A stretch of DNA of 64,000 bases from Mycosarcoma maydis (GCF_000328475.2 NC_026479.1:1364001-1428000); one strand, 5' to 3'. Positions 1-10,927 are shown, numbered from the stretch's first letter. The notes: generated by a model not told the origin, from the letters alone. Numbers and translations: made by a program.

Positions 1-500
1 GCATGTGTCTTGGCATTGTCTGATCTTGACTGGTCTTTATCGTCCGCTCGAGGTATCTGGGCAGCACGGAAGCCACGAGCTTGCTGTAGGATGCTACTGG
101 CAGGCCGAATCGCATGCCTCAATCGAGTGAGCACGCCAGCATGCGATGCTGGAGAGGCAGCAGTGATACGTGAAACCGCTTGTTGCTGGATCGTCGGCCT
201 TGCGAGTTGTGTGAAGAAGGACTGCACTGCAAGATAGCTGCTTGATGCATCGCCCAATGATGGACTTGAAGGGTCGCACAAGCTCTTAGCATAGTATGGT
301 GTAATGTTTGGTTCTGATGCGTGGGAAGGCGATCGAGCCGTTCGGAAACAAGACGCTGTCTCGTTGGTGGAGGTTGCCTTTCTTGCGGATTGTTGTGGCG
401 GTGTGATTCCAACAGCCATACGCTGCACTGTCGATGTGGAAGTTGACGGCCCCGCAGCTGCGCTCAGTGCTGCGCTTAGCCTTGAGCTGCGTCGCGGCAT
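1..500 (-). CDS. N-terminal part of an unidentified protein, cut by the left edge
   Basis: Reading leftwards from an ATG at 500, the frame stays open for 166 codons to the first base of the window with no stop, so this looks like the 5' end of a gene that continues outside. The predicted N-terminus begins MPRRSSRLSAALSAAAG and is rich in Ser, Ala, Arg and Gln with hardly any acidic residues in the first 130 positions. A stretch near residues 136-150 (ILQQARGFRAAQ) resembles a mitochondrial presequence cleavage region. That would suit an imported mitochondrial protein, but the position is late for a presequence and the start could be further downstream. I recognise no domain. The call rests on the open frame and composition only. 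Confidence 0.45.
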   Translation of the reverse strand, partial: MPRRSSRLSAALSAAAGPSTSTSTVQRMAVGITPPQQSARKATSTNETASCFRTARSPSHASEPNITPYYAKSLCDPSSPSLGDASSSYLAVQSFFTQLARPTIQQQAVSRITAASPASHAGVLTRLRHAIRPASSILQQARGFRAAQIPRADDKDQSRSDNAKTH

Positions 501-1343
501 GATGCGGAGCAGATGAAGGGAGGTGGGCTGCGGACGTTGAGAACGTATTCGTATCGCTCGTTCGCAGGACGCAGCTGGCAGGTCAGCGCCATTCAGGTGG
601 ACATCTTGACAGACATCTTAGCGTGTCACAGAGTATTCACAGGCCTCTGTAAGGTTCAGAGCCGAAGGAGTACGTTTGAGATGATCGACGAGAGAGGCGG
701 CGACTCCGAGCTCGACACTCGTGACGACTGTGTGGAGAAGAGGAATGTGACAGCACTGCCGTCGTGAGTCGTGAGTCCGTTAGTCAGCTTGACACAGCAA
801 ATGGCGAATCGTGAATCGTGAATGGCGGGCAAAGAAAAGCGAGAAACAAACTTACCCTACGCCTGCCAAAACTTCAACTTTCTCTGCTCTCTGCTCGTGC
901 GTGATGATATACCAAAAATGTCAGAATCGTGCACCAACATGCAGTCACGAGTAGCGACCGCGTGCGCCAAAATTCACGATTCACGATTAACTTGTCTGAT
1001 AACTCGTGACTATTCACGATTATTTATTCGTGGTTCTTGTTTCGATCTTGCGCCTTTTGCTGCGGTTCAACGTACCTTTCTGTGCTCCACTTGGCCAAGG
1101 CCGCACGCGATAGCCAACCCGTATCAAGCGGGAAACATCTCCCTGTCCTGTCTGCGCGCACTGTGACCAAAGCTCAGGGTGCATGATCGAAGCGTTTGCA
1201 AGAAAGCATTGATCGAATACCATTGAGTCTAGAAGAGAACGAAACAAGATACATGCGGTCATTTGACAGAAGGCCCTCAATGGACAGAGCCAGAGCTAAA
1301 TCGCTAGCAAGAGTGTCAGAAGAGCTTGTGCAGGAACAGTTGC
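501..1343. other. Intergenic DNA with heptad repeats
   Basis: I see no convincing gene here. It separates the edge gene from the 3' end of the peroxisomal carrier. It carries copies of the intergenic heptad family: CGTGAAT units at 806-823, ATTCACG units at 971-988, and another copy at 1012-1022. The short reading frames in this stretch lack family similarity and overlap each other on both strands. Confidence 0.6.
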
Positions 1344-2333
1344 TCATGCAACGACCGTCTTCTTGCTGACCTTGAGGATCTGGCGAGTCCAAACCTCAAA
1401 GTAATCTCTGAAGAAGAACAGCAGCGCCTGAGCAAGTACGGCCTTGGTGATCTGTGCCTGCATGCCCTGATACCATCCCTTGATACCGTGCTCCTGTGCG
1501 ATCTGCTTGAGGCAGTCGATGGCACCGTTGTACTTTGTGTTCTTGGCTTGCAAGCGAATCTTACTCAAGATGTAGGGGAAAGTGACCACTGTGGCCAACG
1601 TCTTGGACAGCGCTCCGACCAGGAACGACTTGCCGGGCGTCATCTTGCCATCGAGCGACGTGGCAAGAATGATGGTCTTGACGCGCTCAAATACACCGTA
1701 CGTGATGGCGGGATTGACGGTGAGCACCAGCGAAGGCTTGAGTCCACGCCACAAGCCGGTAACGCCGTCTTCCTTGAGAATGTCCTTGGCCACTCCCAAG
1801 AAGCTCTCGTCGGTCGGCTTGCCGTCCTTGGCGTTTTCGGTAGTGCCGAGCTGCTGTCGAGTCGCAATGACGCTAACAGGAATGGTGAAGATTTGTGCGA
1901 GCGCACCGGCGATGGCACCCAACACAAGCTCAGCAGCGGTGCTCAGCACAGCAACACCCGAGGCGCTACGCTGCGCCAGACGCTTCTGATAGAGCGTGCG
2001 CACCACCGAGTACCAATAAAAGTAGGCAAACCCTGTCGAGAACGTATTCACCATGCTGGCACCGAAGCCCTTGTACAAGCCAGCGACGCCTTCCTTGCTA
2101 CGGATAATGTGGAGAATACCTTTGATCATGCCGGCGTTCTGAGGCACAGTGACGATGGTCTTGGAGGGGTCCTTGGGGTCTCGTGCCTCTTTTCCTGCTA
2201 CCACAGCGGACTTCTGCCCAGCCTGGATGCGTGTCTTGACTGTATCCAGCGGGTAGATGACAGCATTGGAAAATACACCTCCGAGCGCGCCGGCAAGCGC
2301 CTGTCCGAATGGTGTCAAGGGTTCTTCCGCCAT
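1344..2333 (-). CDS. ANT1: Peroxisomal adenine nucleotide transporter (mitochondrial carrier family, PMP47/Ant1 type)
   Basis: A 329-residue member of the SLC25 carrier family with three tandem repeats of about 100 residues. The start chosen is the ATG at 2333 (MAEEPLTPFGQALAGALGG), because the open frame upstream of it has no ATG. Repeat 1 carries the canonical carrier signature YPLDTVKTRIQ. The equivalents in repeats 2 and 3 are degenerate (IPVSVIATRQQ and FPYILSKIRLQ), as in PMP47-type peroxisomal carriers. The C-terminus holds the RDYFEVWTRQILK stretch common in this subfamily. By family knowledge the protein sits in the peroxisomal membrane and exchanges cytosolic ATP for AMP/ADP to support fatty acid activation and beta-oxidation. 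It is a single uninterrupted exon. Confidence is high for the carrier family and good for the peroxisomal subtype. Confidence 0.88.
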   Translation of the reverse strand: MAEEPLTPFGQALAGALGGVFSNAVIYPLDTVKTRIQAGQKSAVVAGKEARDPKDPSKTIVTVPQNAGMIKGILHIIRSKEGVAGLYKGFGASMVNTFSTGFAYFYWYSVVRTLYQKRLAQRSASGVAVLSTAAELVLGAIAGALAQIFTIPVSVIATRQQLGTTENAKDGKPTDESFLGVAKDILKEDGVTGLWRGLKPSLVLTVNPAITYGVFERVKTIILATSLDGKMTPGKSFLVGALSKTLATVVTFPYILSKIRLQAKNTKYNGAIDCLKQIAQEHGIKGWYQGMQAQITKAVLAQALLFFFRDYFEVWTRQILKVSKKTVVA

Positions 2334-3745
2334 TGTGTTTCGTGTATGCTGGGAGAGTCTAGATGACAGGGGCTGAAGTGAGGAAGGGGCTGGTTTGAGC
2401 AAAATTCGTTCTTTCTATGTGAGGATAGGCAGCAGTAGTCGCAGCGTGGCAGGAAGACTTGACGAAGACAATACGATGTAGATGTAGTCCAAGACTAGCG
2501 TCGTGATAAAGCAACCCGAGAAGCAGCTGAAGCCAACAAGTGGCAATGTTCAGCCAGGTAAATTCGAAAGCGCTGTTGAGGTGAAGAAGGAAGCACTCTT
2601 GAATGCCGTAAAGTTGCTAAGCAGCAAGCAAGGCACTTGGAAAGTTAGCTTGCAGTTGATGATGGTGGTGAGGATAATGGGATAATAACCAGATAGGAAC
2701 GATTGTTACGAATCAGACCAACTCAGTGCACAGACAGATGACCAGGAAGATCCTAAGCAGACTCGAGGGCACTAGAACACGGGCGACGGCAGCCAGCCAG
2801 AGCCGCTCGCTTCCGTTTGCCGTCACCGCGTAACGGTCGGGTCAATCAGCCATTCGTGATGGATTGCAATTCAGAGATTGTGGGAGCCCCGTCTGTTTCT
2901 GGTTCATCTTTTTTACAAGTCAGTCTGGGGACTGCATCACCGGCTTGGCAGACCAGCTTTTTTTTCTTATTTTGGTCGTTTCGTTATAGCCGGTCGCTCT
3001 CGAGTGAAAGGCGAAATGTTGGAAATCATCACACAACCAGCTGAATCACACAACATCCCGCCTGAATTCTGCCTGAAATACTTTCCGAATCCCCTTTATC
3101 GTTGCCCAGCACTCACAGCTCACAGCCGCGGGCCATGAATTTCTCCACCTTTTCCGGCAACATTCAAAAAGCGGATTGCCGGCTGTAGCATTCTGACTGT
3201 GCTTCTGAATCTGCTTGCCTTAGCGTAGGCATCCATGCTGCTTCGAAGACACTTGTAACTATGTACTCGAAGATGAAGGGAACGAATGAAGAGCTGCATT
3301 CACAATTGCGTATTGCGGCTATCTTTGAACATCCGACGTGATGGAAGGGAGCACGTTCGCTTGGAGACCCAGGCTGCCGCTGAACAGGACGCGAAGCAGC
3401 TCTGTGAAACCGCGACACCGGCCTCAAGAGCCGAATACCGCCCGAGCGCGAGTCTACCAGAGCGAACTTTATCGGCCGGGTGAATCCGCGAGCAACTCGC
3501 TTTCTCGCAACTTTCGATCCTCCTCTCACTGCTTCTAAACCTGACTCCTGTGCGTACTTCAGGCGAGGCACAAGGAACAATTGCAAGCAGGCTAACAAAA
3601 ATCATGCTTGGCACGTGGACTCGGTCCACAGTGCAGAGGCTTGCAAGAAAGTGTGTGTTGCAAAAATTGAAGAAGGGATGCAAATCTATCTGAGAGAACG
3701 AAACTGTCTAAAAGTGACGCAACGAGGTTCGAGCAGCTAGCAAGC
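2334..3745. other. Intergenic DNA, promoter side of the carrier gene
   Basis: About 1.4 kb between two minus-strand genes. It should hold the promoter of the carrier and the 3' region of the potassium transporter. Short open frames exist on both strands (for example 3164-3598) but none shows a domain, and their composition is not protein-like. I see no repeat worth naming. Confidence 0.55.
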
Positions 3746-5869
3746 TCAATAGCCCTGCTGAGAAGGGCCTTGTCTATACGGATCAGCATATTGATCGGCG
3801 TACGCATGGGGAGTGGGCCTTGAATGCGACCATTGGTCGCCGTAGCCGTCCCGAGGGTTTTGATACTGTTCGGAACTGCTGCCATTGTCATCGTTGCCGG
3901 CACTGTGATGATATTGCTGACTGTGCTGTTGGTATTGGTTAACGCCACCGTGATTAGGATAGTCGCTCATCATGTAGCTATGTCGCTGCTCGGATGTGAT
4001 GACAGGTGAGTGTTCGTGCGAGTGGTAGTAGGCATCGTAGACATCATCGAGGCCGCCAACGCTGGTGCTCGGACTGTGAGTCGATGAGTTGGCTGCTGAC
4101 CTGGCACCATTACTGTTGCTGTATCGATCGGGATGGAGCTCATCTCCAAAGCCGTCAGTGCGATAGCCAACGGCAAGGTGTCTGCTGCCGCCTACTTGTG
4201 CTGAGCTCGGAGGCGCCGCGGATATCTCGACGGCGGGTGGATGTTGGTTGTACTGATTCTGTTCCACGTATGGAGCATAGGACGAAAGATCAGGCGGTGG
4301 CGGCGGCGGGTAGTCGAGGCCTTCTACTCCGTGCGTACCCTGCGGAGGTGGATAATCGAGACCTTGCGAGCTGTAGGGAGAATCGTTTCGCTTGGCGGAT
4401 GCATCTGGGTGGGGACTCTGTCTGCCATACATTTCGAATGCCTCGCCATTGGCGCCCGAGTGCTGAGACTTGCCTCCATTGCTTGCGTCGAGGAGTACTC
4501 GCTGCCCAGGCGCATGGGAGTTGTAGGGATCTTCCCGAGCTTGTGCTGACGACAGTGCAGGCGAAATCCTGCCTGCACCGCCACCAACGCGCTGCGCAAA
4601 CATCATCGGACTCGTTCCGATGGGACCCATCCGATCCGCCATTGCCTCGAAAGTGACGTGGGACATGCCCGGTGCAAGATCGTCCCCTGCTGGACCGGCG
4701 TTGGAGATCAAGTTGGCTGTGCTGGCATACTCGGGCTTGTCAATGCCTAAGCTGTGGCTCGAGGGCGCATTGACGCCATAGAACTGTGATGGCCCAAAGC
4801 CTGGCGACTGGTATCCAGGCACACCCGGTTGTCCGTAGTAGCCTGCGCCATTGCCCTGTACGGAGCTGCCGACGCTGTTGTTGCGTTGCAGAGGTCCCGA
4901 CTTGACGGGTTTCTCATCGTTGAGCAGATCGACATCTACCGTGGGCAATGTGGGTTGTGCCATGGCCCGCCCTACCATCTCGCCCTTCTTGTTCATGAGA
5001 TGCGAAAAGTCGCCTGCAGCTTCCTTGCGAGCGATCTCGGCGACCTTGGCGAGACGCTGCTTCTTTTTGAGGTGAACAAGCTCAGTGACACGCTTGTCCA
5101 CTTTATGGCAGCAGTATTCTTTGAGGTTGCCCTTGATGTAGCATAGAAGAGGAATGTAGGCGATACCTGCGAGCATGAGCAGGATGAGCGAGCCGGCAAA
5201 CACGGCGACGGTGAACAGCATCGAGAGGATCATGATGCCTGTAAAGATGTTGCCCTCGTAGTAGTCATATGGATCTGTGCTCCACTTGGCGAACGATCCG
5301 AGGCCATAAAGAGTGAAAAAATTGATGACCTGACGCGGACCATCAGCGACCAGCAGACGCTTCCAACCCTTGAAGGTGAAGAAGATAAAAAAGGCAAGCT
5401 CATCCTTCTTCTTCTTACTGTCATTGATGTGGTCGAAGAAGCAAAAATGGTCGTAGCTGCGCAATGAGTAGTAGTTGTTGGCCATGACGTTGGTGTATGC
5501 GTAGCTGATGTCTCGGCTCTTCACGATGGCGCGCGATTTGTGTGCTTCGTAGGCGAGCAGCAAAAAGGAAAAAATGATGCATCCGCTAAAGATCCAACGA
5601 CCATAGGCGATGGGGACCCGAAAGTTGTTCTGAGGGTCATTTTGTACCTTGTCATACAGACTGCCACTAAAGTGACCAAAGGCTAGCAAGGTGACGGCGG
5701 TGTAGATATCGGCGACGTAGACTGCGAATGACTTGACCACCATGACAAAGAGAAAGACGTATTTGAGCTGCTGAAAGCAACCATTGTTGCGAAAGTCGCG
5801 CACGTCAATGAAGTCAAACTTGTGATCAGGAACCTCTTCACGCTTCCAATTGGCGCTCCCGCAACACAT
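3746..5869 (-). CDS. KCH1: Kch1/Prm6-type low-affinity potassium transporter
   Basis: A 707-residue membrane protein. Its first 260 residues match the fungal Kch1 family: the MCCGSANWKREEVPDHKFDFIDV start, a long hydrophobic segment at about 36-64, another at 92-108, a weaker one at 158-166, and a strong pair within 207-245, followed by a Cys/Lys-rich juxtamembrane stretch (EYCCHKVDKR). In yeast, Kch1 and Prm6 promote K+ influx and the calcium response to pheromone. The same role here is inferred. Residues from about 300 to the end form a disordered Pro/Gly/Ser/Gln/Tyr-rich cytosolic tail with short PPP runs and many Tyr residues, much longer than in yeast. It is a single exon with an ATG start. 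Confidence 0.85.
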   Translation of the reverse strand: MCCGSANWKREEVPDHKFDFIDVRDFRNNGCFQQLKYVFLFVMVVKSFAVYVADIYTAVTLLAFGHFSGSLYDKVQNDPQNNFRVPIAYGRWIFSGCIIFSFLLLAYEAHKSRAIVKSRDISYAYTNVMANNYYSLRSYDHFCFFDHINDSKKKKDELAFFIFFTFKGWKRLLVADGPRQVINFFTLYGLGSFAKWSTDPYDYYEGNIFTGIMILSMLFTVAVFAGSLILLMLAGIAYIPLLCYIKGNLKEYCCHKVDKRVTELVHLKKKQRLAKVAEIARKEAAGDFSHLMNKKGEMVGRAMAQPTLPTVDVDLLNDEKPVKSGPLQRNNSVGSSVQGNGAGYYGQPGVPGYQSPGFGPSQFYGVNAPSSHSLGIDKPEYASTANLISNAGPAGDDLAPGMSHVTFEAMADRMGPIGTSPMMFAQRVGGGAGRISPALSSAQAREDPYNSHAPGQRVLLDASNGGKSQHSGANGEAFEMYGRQSPHPDASAKRNDSPYSSQGLDYPPPQGTHGVEGLDYPPPPPPDLSSYAPYVEQNQYNQHPPAVEISAAPPSSAQVGGSRHLAVGYRTDGFGDELHPDRYSNSNGARSAANSSTHSPSTSVGGLDDVYDAYYHSHEHSPVITSEQRHSYMMSDYPNHGGVNQYQQHSQQYHHSAGNDDNGSSSEQYQNPRDGYGDQWSHSRPTPHAYADQYADPYRQGPSQQGY

Positions 5870-6390
5870 TTTGGGCGATCAAGGGCGCGAAAGACTGTGC
5901 GCAAGTCAGCTCTTGCGAGTGTCGCAACAACCGTGTTTCTGGCTGAATACGATCGGATTTGGGGGATCCGGTCAGATGGTAGTGCAATCAGACGGCCTGT
6001 AGCGTTCAGGCAAAGTTGATCCAGCAACAGTGCACTGTCCAGTCAATGATGAGCAGGAACGGAGCGCGTGACGAGCCGGTCGCCAGCGGTCTATCTCAGG
6101 AAGCGTAGATAGTGTAAAGCGAGACCAATGGGTTGAGTAGCGCTTCAATCAACGTTGCATTGCTGATGGTGATGGTGAATCGTGTTAGTAGATGGAGGCA
6201 GACGGATGAAGTAGACGGATGAACAGCGAGACTGATCGAAACAAGGCCGAATGCGGATGCGCGAGAGAATGCAAGGGTGATTGAGAGTTGCTGTCTTGCC
6301 TGCCGTCAAATGAACGTCGGAACCGGGGTGAAGATGCAAAAGTAGATCAGGTTTGGTTTGTTGTGGTAACGATAGCGAGAGAGAAAGAAG

Positions 6391-6424
6391 CAAGAGGGAA
6401 GAGGGAAGAGGGAAGAGGGAAGAT
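6391..6424. repeat. Short tandem repeat, AGAGGGA unit
   Basis: About four to five copies of a 7-bp purine unit (GGGAAGA phase), followed by degenerate AGATGGT copies. The whole flank from 6370 to 6450 is strongly purine-biased on the plus strand. Confidence 0.8.
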
Positions 6425-6942
6425 GGTAGATGGTAGAGAGCAGGTAAAGAGAGACGTGAAGGCGATAAGAGCAAGCAAGCAAGGATGTGTACGTGTTGGT
6501 CTCACAACATTCAAGATTCGTGAAGTTGCGTGCCAACACGTCAAATCGTGAATGCAAAATCTGCCTCTTTCATGTTTGGCTGCCTCCATGTGTTTATTGA
6601 CAGCTGCAGCTCCCTATTTTCTCGATAGGCACGGCCCTGTCGGGAATGCAATCAGAACAGGTCAGAGAAGTACTGACAGTACACACATTCACATTGCTTG
6701 TTTCCTTCGCCTTGCATCAACGAAAGACAGCATTCGTGATTGCTTTTTGACTTCGGTGCAAGGTGGACCCCTTGTCCAACGCCCAAGATAGTGTCAGAGC
6801 TCTAGACTCCTGGACAGACGCTGTTCAATCAGTTGTTGCTTCGGCGATTTACAGCATAAAAACACGCTTAGCCTCGGCGTTGCGTCACACTCCTAAACCC
6901 TGGATTTTATGCTCTGTAATCCGCTGAGGATCGCTTTTTTGT

Positions 6943-6943
<1 letters not shown>

Positions 6944-7011
<68 letters not shown>

Positions 7012-7024
7012 CGCGCGCGCGCGC
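6944..7024. repeat. (CT)n microsatellite passing into (CG)n
   Basis: An uninterrupted CT dinucleotide run covers 6944-7008 (about 32 units) and is followed within a few bases by alternating CG to 7024. A pure run of this size next to a Z-DNA-prone CG stretch is likely to vary in length between strains. Open frames through it on both strands are artefacts. Confidence 0.95.
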
Positions 7025-8634
7025 CGGGGGAACGAACGGACAAACGTATGCGTTGACCAAATTTGAGTTCGGAGACAAGGTCGTTTCAACAGCTTCGGCT
7101 CTTTCTCGGCCGAGTGTTCTCATAGCTGTTGTCTCAGTCTATATAGACTGCAACCGTATTTTGGCTTCCTTGACGTGGTGTAGGACCCTGACAAGAAACC
7201 TGCAGCCAGAGTCGTTACCAAAACGTGACGGGATACACTGGATTCACGAGTCCAAGGTTTATTTAAATATTAATATTATAAACGGATACGAGATATTGAA
7301 CATAAGTATTAATGCTTGAAGTCATTTCGAATCGGATAAGAGTGAAGAGAAAATAACCACAGGGTTCACGATAGAGCGGATTCGGTCTCAACAGATTGAT
7401 CTTGATATGTGTAATTTTTTCGTTAATTTCTTTCTCGGCCGGGTGACTTTGGATACTTTCGGGTTTGACACCATACTCAGGTGCGCCACGCATTTCCGTC
7501 AGGTCTTCTATCCACGCACACGCACAAGCAATTCCCGCTCACCATCACGAATGGCCTCACAACAGTGGCAACCCAATACATGCTCATTCATCTCAGAGAG
7601 AGTCCATCGGGTAATGAGATCGTGCATTGCCAGGAGGTACGACGTTGAAAGAAACAGGGAGGGGTGCAGTATGCGCTGCTTCGCTCCAAATTGAAGAGAG
7701 TAAAGGAACGGCGATGGATGCGCTCCGCTAAAACGAGTCTTGCAGAGAAGGATGATGGTATAATGAGAGCACAAAGAAGGATGAGATGTCGCTCAGGCGA
7801 ACAAAAAGACTATTCAAATCGACGGTGGTTGGGCCAATCCGAAAAAATTAGAGTCGTGAGTTAACTTAGTTGACTGCAGGACTTACTGACTTTCTACCAA
7901 CGAAATCTAGTCAGCCGACGGACAAAGTCAGTCATTTATTATTGAGACCTGTCTGCTGCACATCCATGCGAAGAGCTTAAGTGTGCAGATCGGTGCAGCA
8001 AGGTAAGTTAAGTGAAAATCCGTGTTACTGAACCGCTCTAAGTTAAGTAGTCGTAGGTGTTCATGATTTATGAATCACCTTCAACGCCTAGGCAGACTCG
8101 CGAATGAAGAAAGTCGGGCTTTCAATGGCGGATATTTTGGCTTTGTCTGAGTCACTTGTTCCTAGGTTCTGCTTGCAGCCACCTTCTGCAACCTCCGACT
8201 TTGTTCGTGCTTCTCGCCACCGCCACTCCGCAGACTTGAAACTGCCTTCCAAGTGTCACGTGTGGCCTTGTGCTGGTGTCCACTCTGAACCGCTTTCGGT
8301 CGGGCGGACTTGCTTGCTCGAGGTTGTGAGCGCTGTCTTTCGATCAGGCGCTAATGTACGATCACGAATAAAACCAAGATGACCCATTCACGACTAACAA
8401 CTGATGTACCCCTCATTCACGAGTGTTCTCCTTTTGATCAAGTGATGCTTGCGAATGCATTCTGGCCTCTTCTCGATCCAACTCGTATCCACCAACCCCT
8501 CACTTGCCAGCTGATTCCATCATAGACGCTCGTATCGTACAGTATCTTGCCTCGACGGCGCAATCCGGGTTGTCCCATCCAAACTTTCATTCTGAACGCC
8601 TTCGGAAACTGACCGAAGCCACGCTTGCAGCGCC

Positions 8635-10491
8635 ATGGGAGAGCGCAGCTCTAGCTTATTCGCCAAGTTGACGCTCAAATCGAAGCGTCACTCTGCCCCA
8701 GCTGTTCCCAGCTCCGTGACGCTTTCGTCGTCATCAAGTCAATCTGCCTCCAACCCAGCCACTACGCCCGAGACCGAATCTCCCACTTCGTTTTCGGGAG
8801 TGGCCGACTACGGTCTCGGCTACTCGAGCATAAACTATCAACGCTCGTCGAGCTACAAAGGCAAACGCACAAGCAAATCAAACCTTCCGTCTCTGATCGA
8901 GTTTGAACGGTGTGCAGACCCGAATTTGGCTCAAGCACAACGCTCAGCGCACGTTCGCAGTCAGTCTCGTTCCACGAAGCTCAGCAACCACCATGCCGAA
9001 GAGGAGCCGATCTTCATCGAGATCATAGACGGAGCCGCACCACGCACGCCCGTGATCCAGTCCACCGTTCGAGCACGATCTCACGCTAGCACCTCACCGC
9101 CGCATTCAGCCGCCATCGTTCCAGCTGATCTCCGATCCCCCTTTTCCATTAGCAGAACCGCTTCCCAGTCCCATCCTAGCCGCCCACCTGCTCGCGTCAA
9201 TCCTCGTCGCTGTCATTCTGTCAATGGACCTGAAGGTATCCATGCGCCTTGCTCAAGCGCTGTGACCCCCTTTGCTGAAGCTGCCGCTCAGCCGGTGGGC
9301 GCTTCGAGTCCATCCTACTATGCGGTTGCGCGTGGCTGGAAGAAAGGTATCTATTCAGCAAAGGAGGAAGCAGAACGTCAGATTCGCAATGTGAGTTATC
9401 CTTACTTAAGTCACTGCGCTTGTCCTATCTTCTAACCTTCAACCCAGCCAATTTCATTTCAACTACAGTTTCCAGGGCCTTTGATGCGGCAGTTCGGCGA
9501 TCGAGCATCAGCCGAAGACTTTCTTGACAAATATGGTCGAGTCGGCTCGCAAACATCCTCAACCGATGATGCCGAGGAGGAGTTCGTGGAACGAACAAGA
9601 ATCTTCAAAGGACTGGATCCGAACAGCGACCTTGCAAGACGTAGGACCATTTCCATGTATGCTGAGCGCAAGGAGGCGCTTCGCAAATCACGAGTTTGCA
9701 TCGCCACACCATCGCCTCTCCTCCGCCCAAAGTCTCTCCATTCGCCTCCCCTCTCACCCAGAAGCCCTTTGCCCGATTTCGCTTCCGTCTCGCCCATCGA
9801 CCCGACCAATGGCTTTGCGACTCTGTCACTCCAAGGGATGACTCTGCTTCCCGTCACGCACCTGGTTGAGTCTATGGCCTTCTACGCCAAGGTCCTGGAC
9901 TTCGTTTGCACCTCGCATCAGCCAGAAGTTCAAGCCGTTATGAGCTCCACCGCCGCGACTGTCTGTCTGCGCGCAATCACATCACAGTCTCCAGAAGCTG
10001 TCAACGTCTACGATATCACCGACGCCCCGACCCAACTGCTTCCCTCTACGCTCAGGCATTGGGCTCTGCCCACAAGCTCCAGAGAGCAGTCAGACTGCGC
10101 ACACCCTCCTTTACCTCCCACTCCTGAATCGCTCAACGTCCCTTTCACAGATCCTGAGCCGCTCGAGTTACCTTCCACGAGTGTCTCGCTTTGTCGAACT
10201 GATTCCATCTTGTCGGGCGCAACCGTGCTGATTGAGCACGGCGATGCACCTGATGCCATGCATTCACGCTTGACAGCTAAACTCAATCAATGGCGACTCG
10301 ATCAAAAGCAGACTGCCGCATCAAGCCAGATGAGGGGTATGCGACGTTGCATCGACGGCGCCAGACTGCTCGGAGGTGTGCGTCAGACTCCCTGGAATGC
10401 GCAGGAGCTGCATCTGTGCGACATCGACGGTCATCGCATCATCTATACCACGCCCTTGTCCCGAGCCAGTCCTGGCAAGAGCTTTTACTGA
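8635..10491 (+). CDS. RNase H1-type hybrid-binding domain fused to a VOC/glyoxalase-like domain
   Basis: Two exons, 8635-9390 and 9469-10491, joined in phase 0 across a 78-bp intron (GTGAGT donor, CTAAC branch site near 9432, ACAG acceptor; a second in-frame AG at 9474 is possible). The product has 592 residues. Residues 1-225 are disordered and Ser-rich. Residues about 227-275, spanning the splice junction, read YYAVARGWKKGIY, then RQIRN, FPGPLMRQFG and AEDFLDKYG. This is the layout of the N-terminal hybrid-binding (viroplasmin-like) domain of RNase H1. The catalytic RNase H domain is absent. Instead, after a Ser/Pro linker, residues about 375-590 resemble one VOC/glyoxalase fold: a strand, then FYAKVLDF, a long insertion, and a terminal WNAQELHLCDIDGHRIIY motif. 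The function is unknown. Binding of RNA:DNA hybrid or dsRNA by the first domain is a family inference. The Trp often found after the first helix turn of the HBD is replaced here. Confidence 0.72.
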
Positions 10492-10927
10492 TGGCCAGAG
10501 TCCGAGGGCCTTGATTGTGTTAGTTTCGCATTTGCAAGATACCCCAACAATACAGTCTCTGCGCACGTCTTCTCTGCACAGTGGTCAGCTCCACATTGAG
10601 AATTGAGCGGCCTGATAGACTTATAAGCATGGCTCAAATCCTTTTTCTACCGACCACTGTCATCACTGCTGATGTGCATGCATTCTCTTCCCCTGTGCTA
10701 TGAGTATTGGAAATAGGCCGCTCACCGAACGGCATCAGCTGCGTCAGCTACAGCACCAGGTCGGAGACGCCGATCTTCCCGGACAGCCACCTAGATAGCT
10801 ACGCTGAGCAGCTTGTCGCAAGACTTTGATCCGTTACATTGGACATCACCCGCAGTCTAAGATGCAAGCCTAAGGTATTGCTGTGCAATAAAGTACAGAG
10901 TGGAACAACCAAGCATGCTGACACGGT
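10492..10927. other. Convergent 3' intergenic region
   Basis: The 436 bp between the stop codons of the HBD-VOC gene and the U5-40K gene. It should contain both polyadenylation regions. An AATAAA-like CAATAAAGT occurs near 10886-10894. I see no gene or repeat. Confidence 0.5.

Larger units (their letters stand above)
5870..8634. other. Gene-poor intergenic stretch (2.8 kb)
   Basis: Lies between the start of the Kch1-like gene and the start of the HBD-VOC gene, so promoters of both divergent genes must be in it. It holds a GGGAAGA-type short tandem repeat (about 6391-6424), a long CT tract (6944-7008) leading into alternating CG, and an A/T-rich pocket at about 7253-7316. Heptad copies occur near 8345-8430. 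I found no reading frame with family similarity. Confidence 0.6.

Noticed and set aside
1326..2366. 346-codon plus-strand open frame over the carrier gene
   Set aside because: Fully antisense to a well-supported carrier with clear family motifs. Its translation shows no domain, so it is a codon-bias shadow.
6893..7319. Open frames passing through the CT tract on both strands
   Set aside because: They encode only alternating Leu/Ser or Arg/Glu from the microsatellite and have no flanking similarity.
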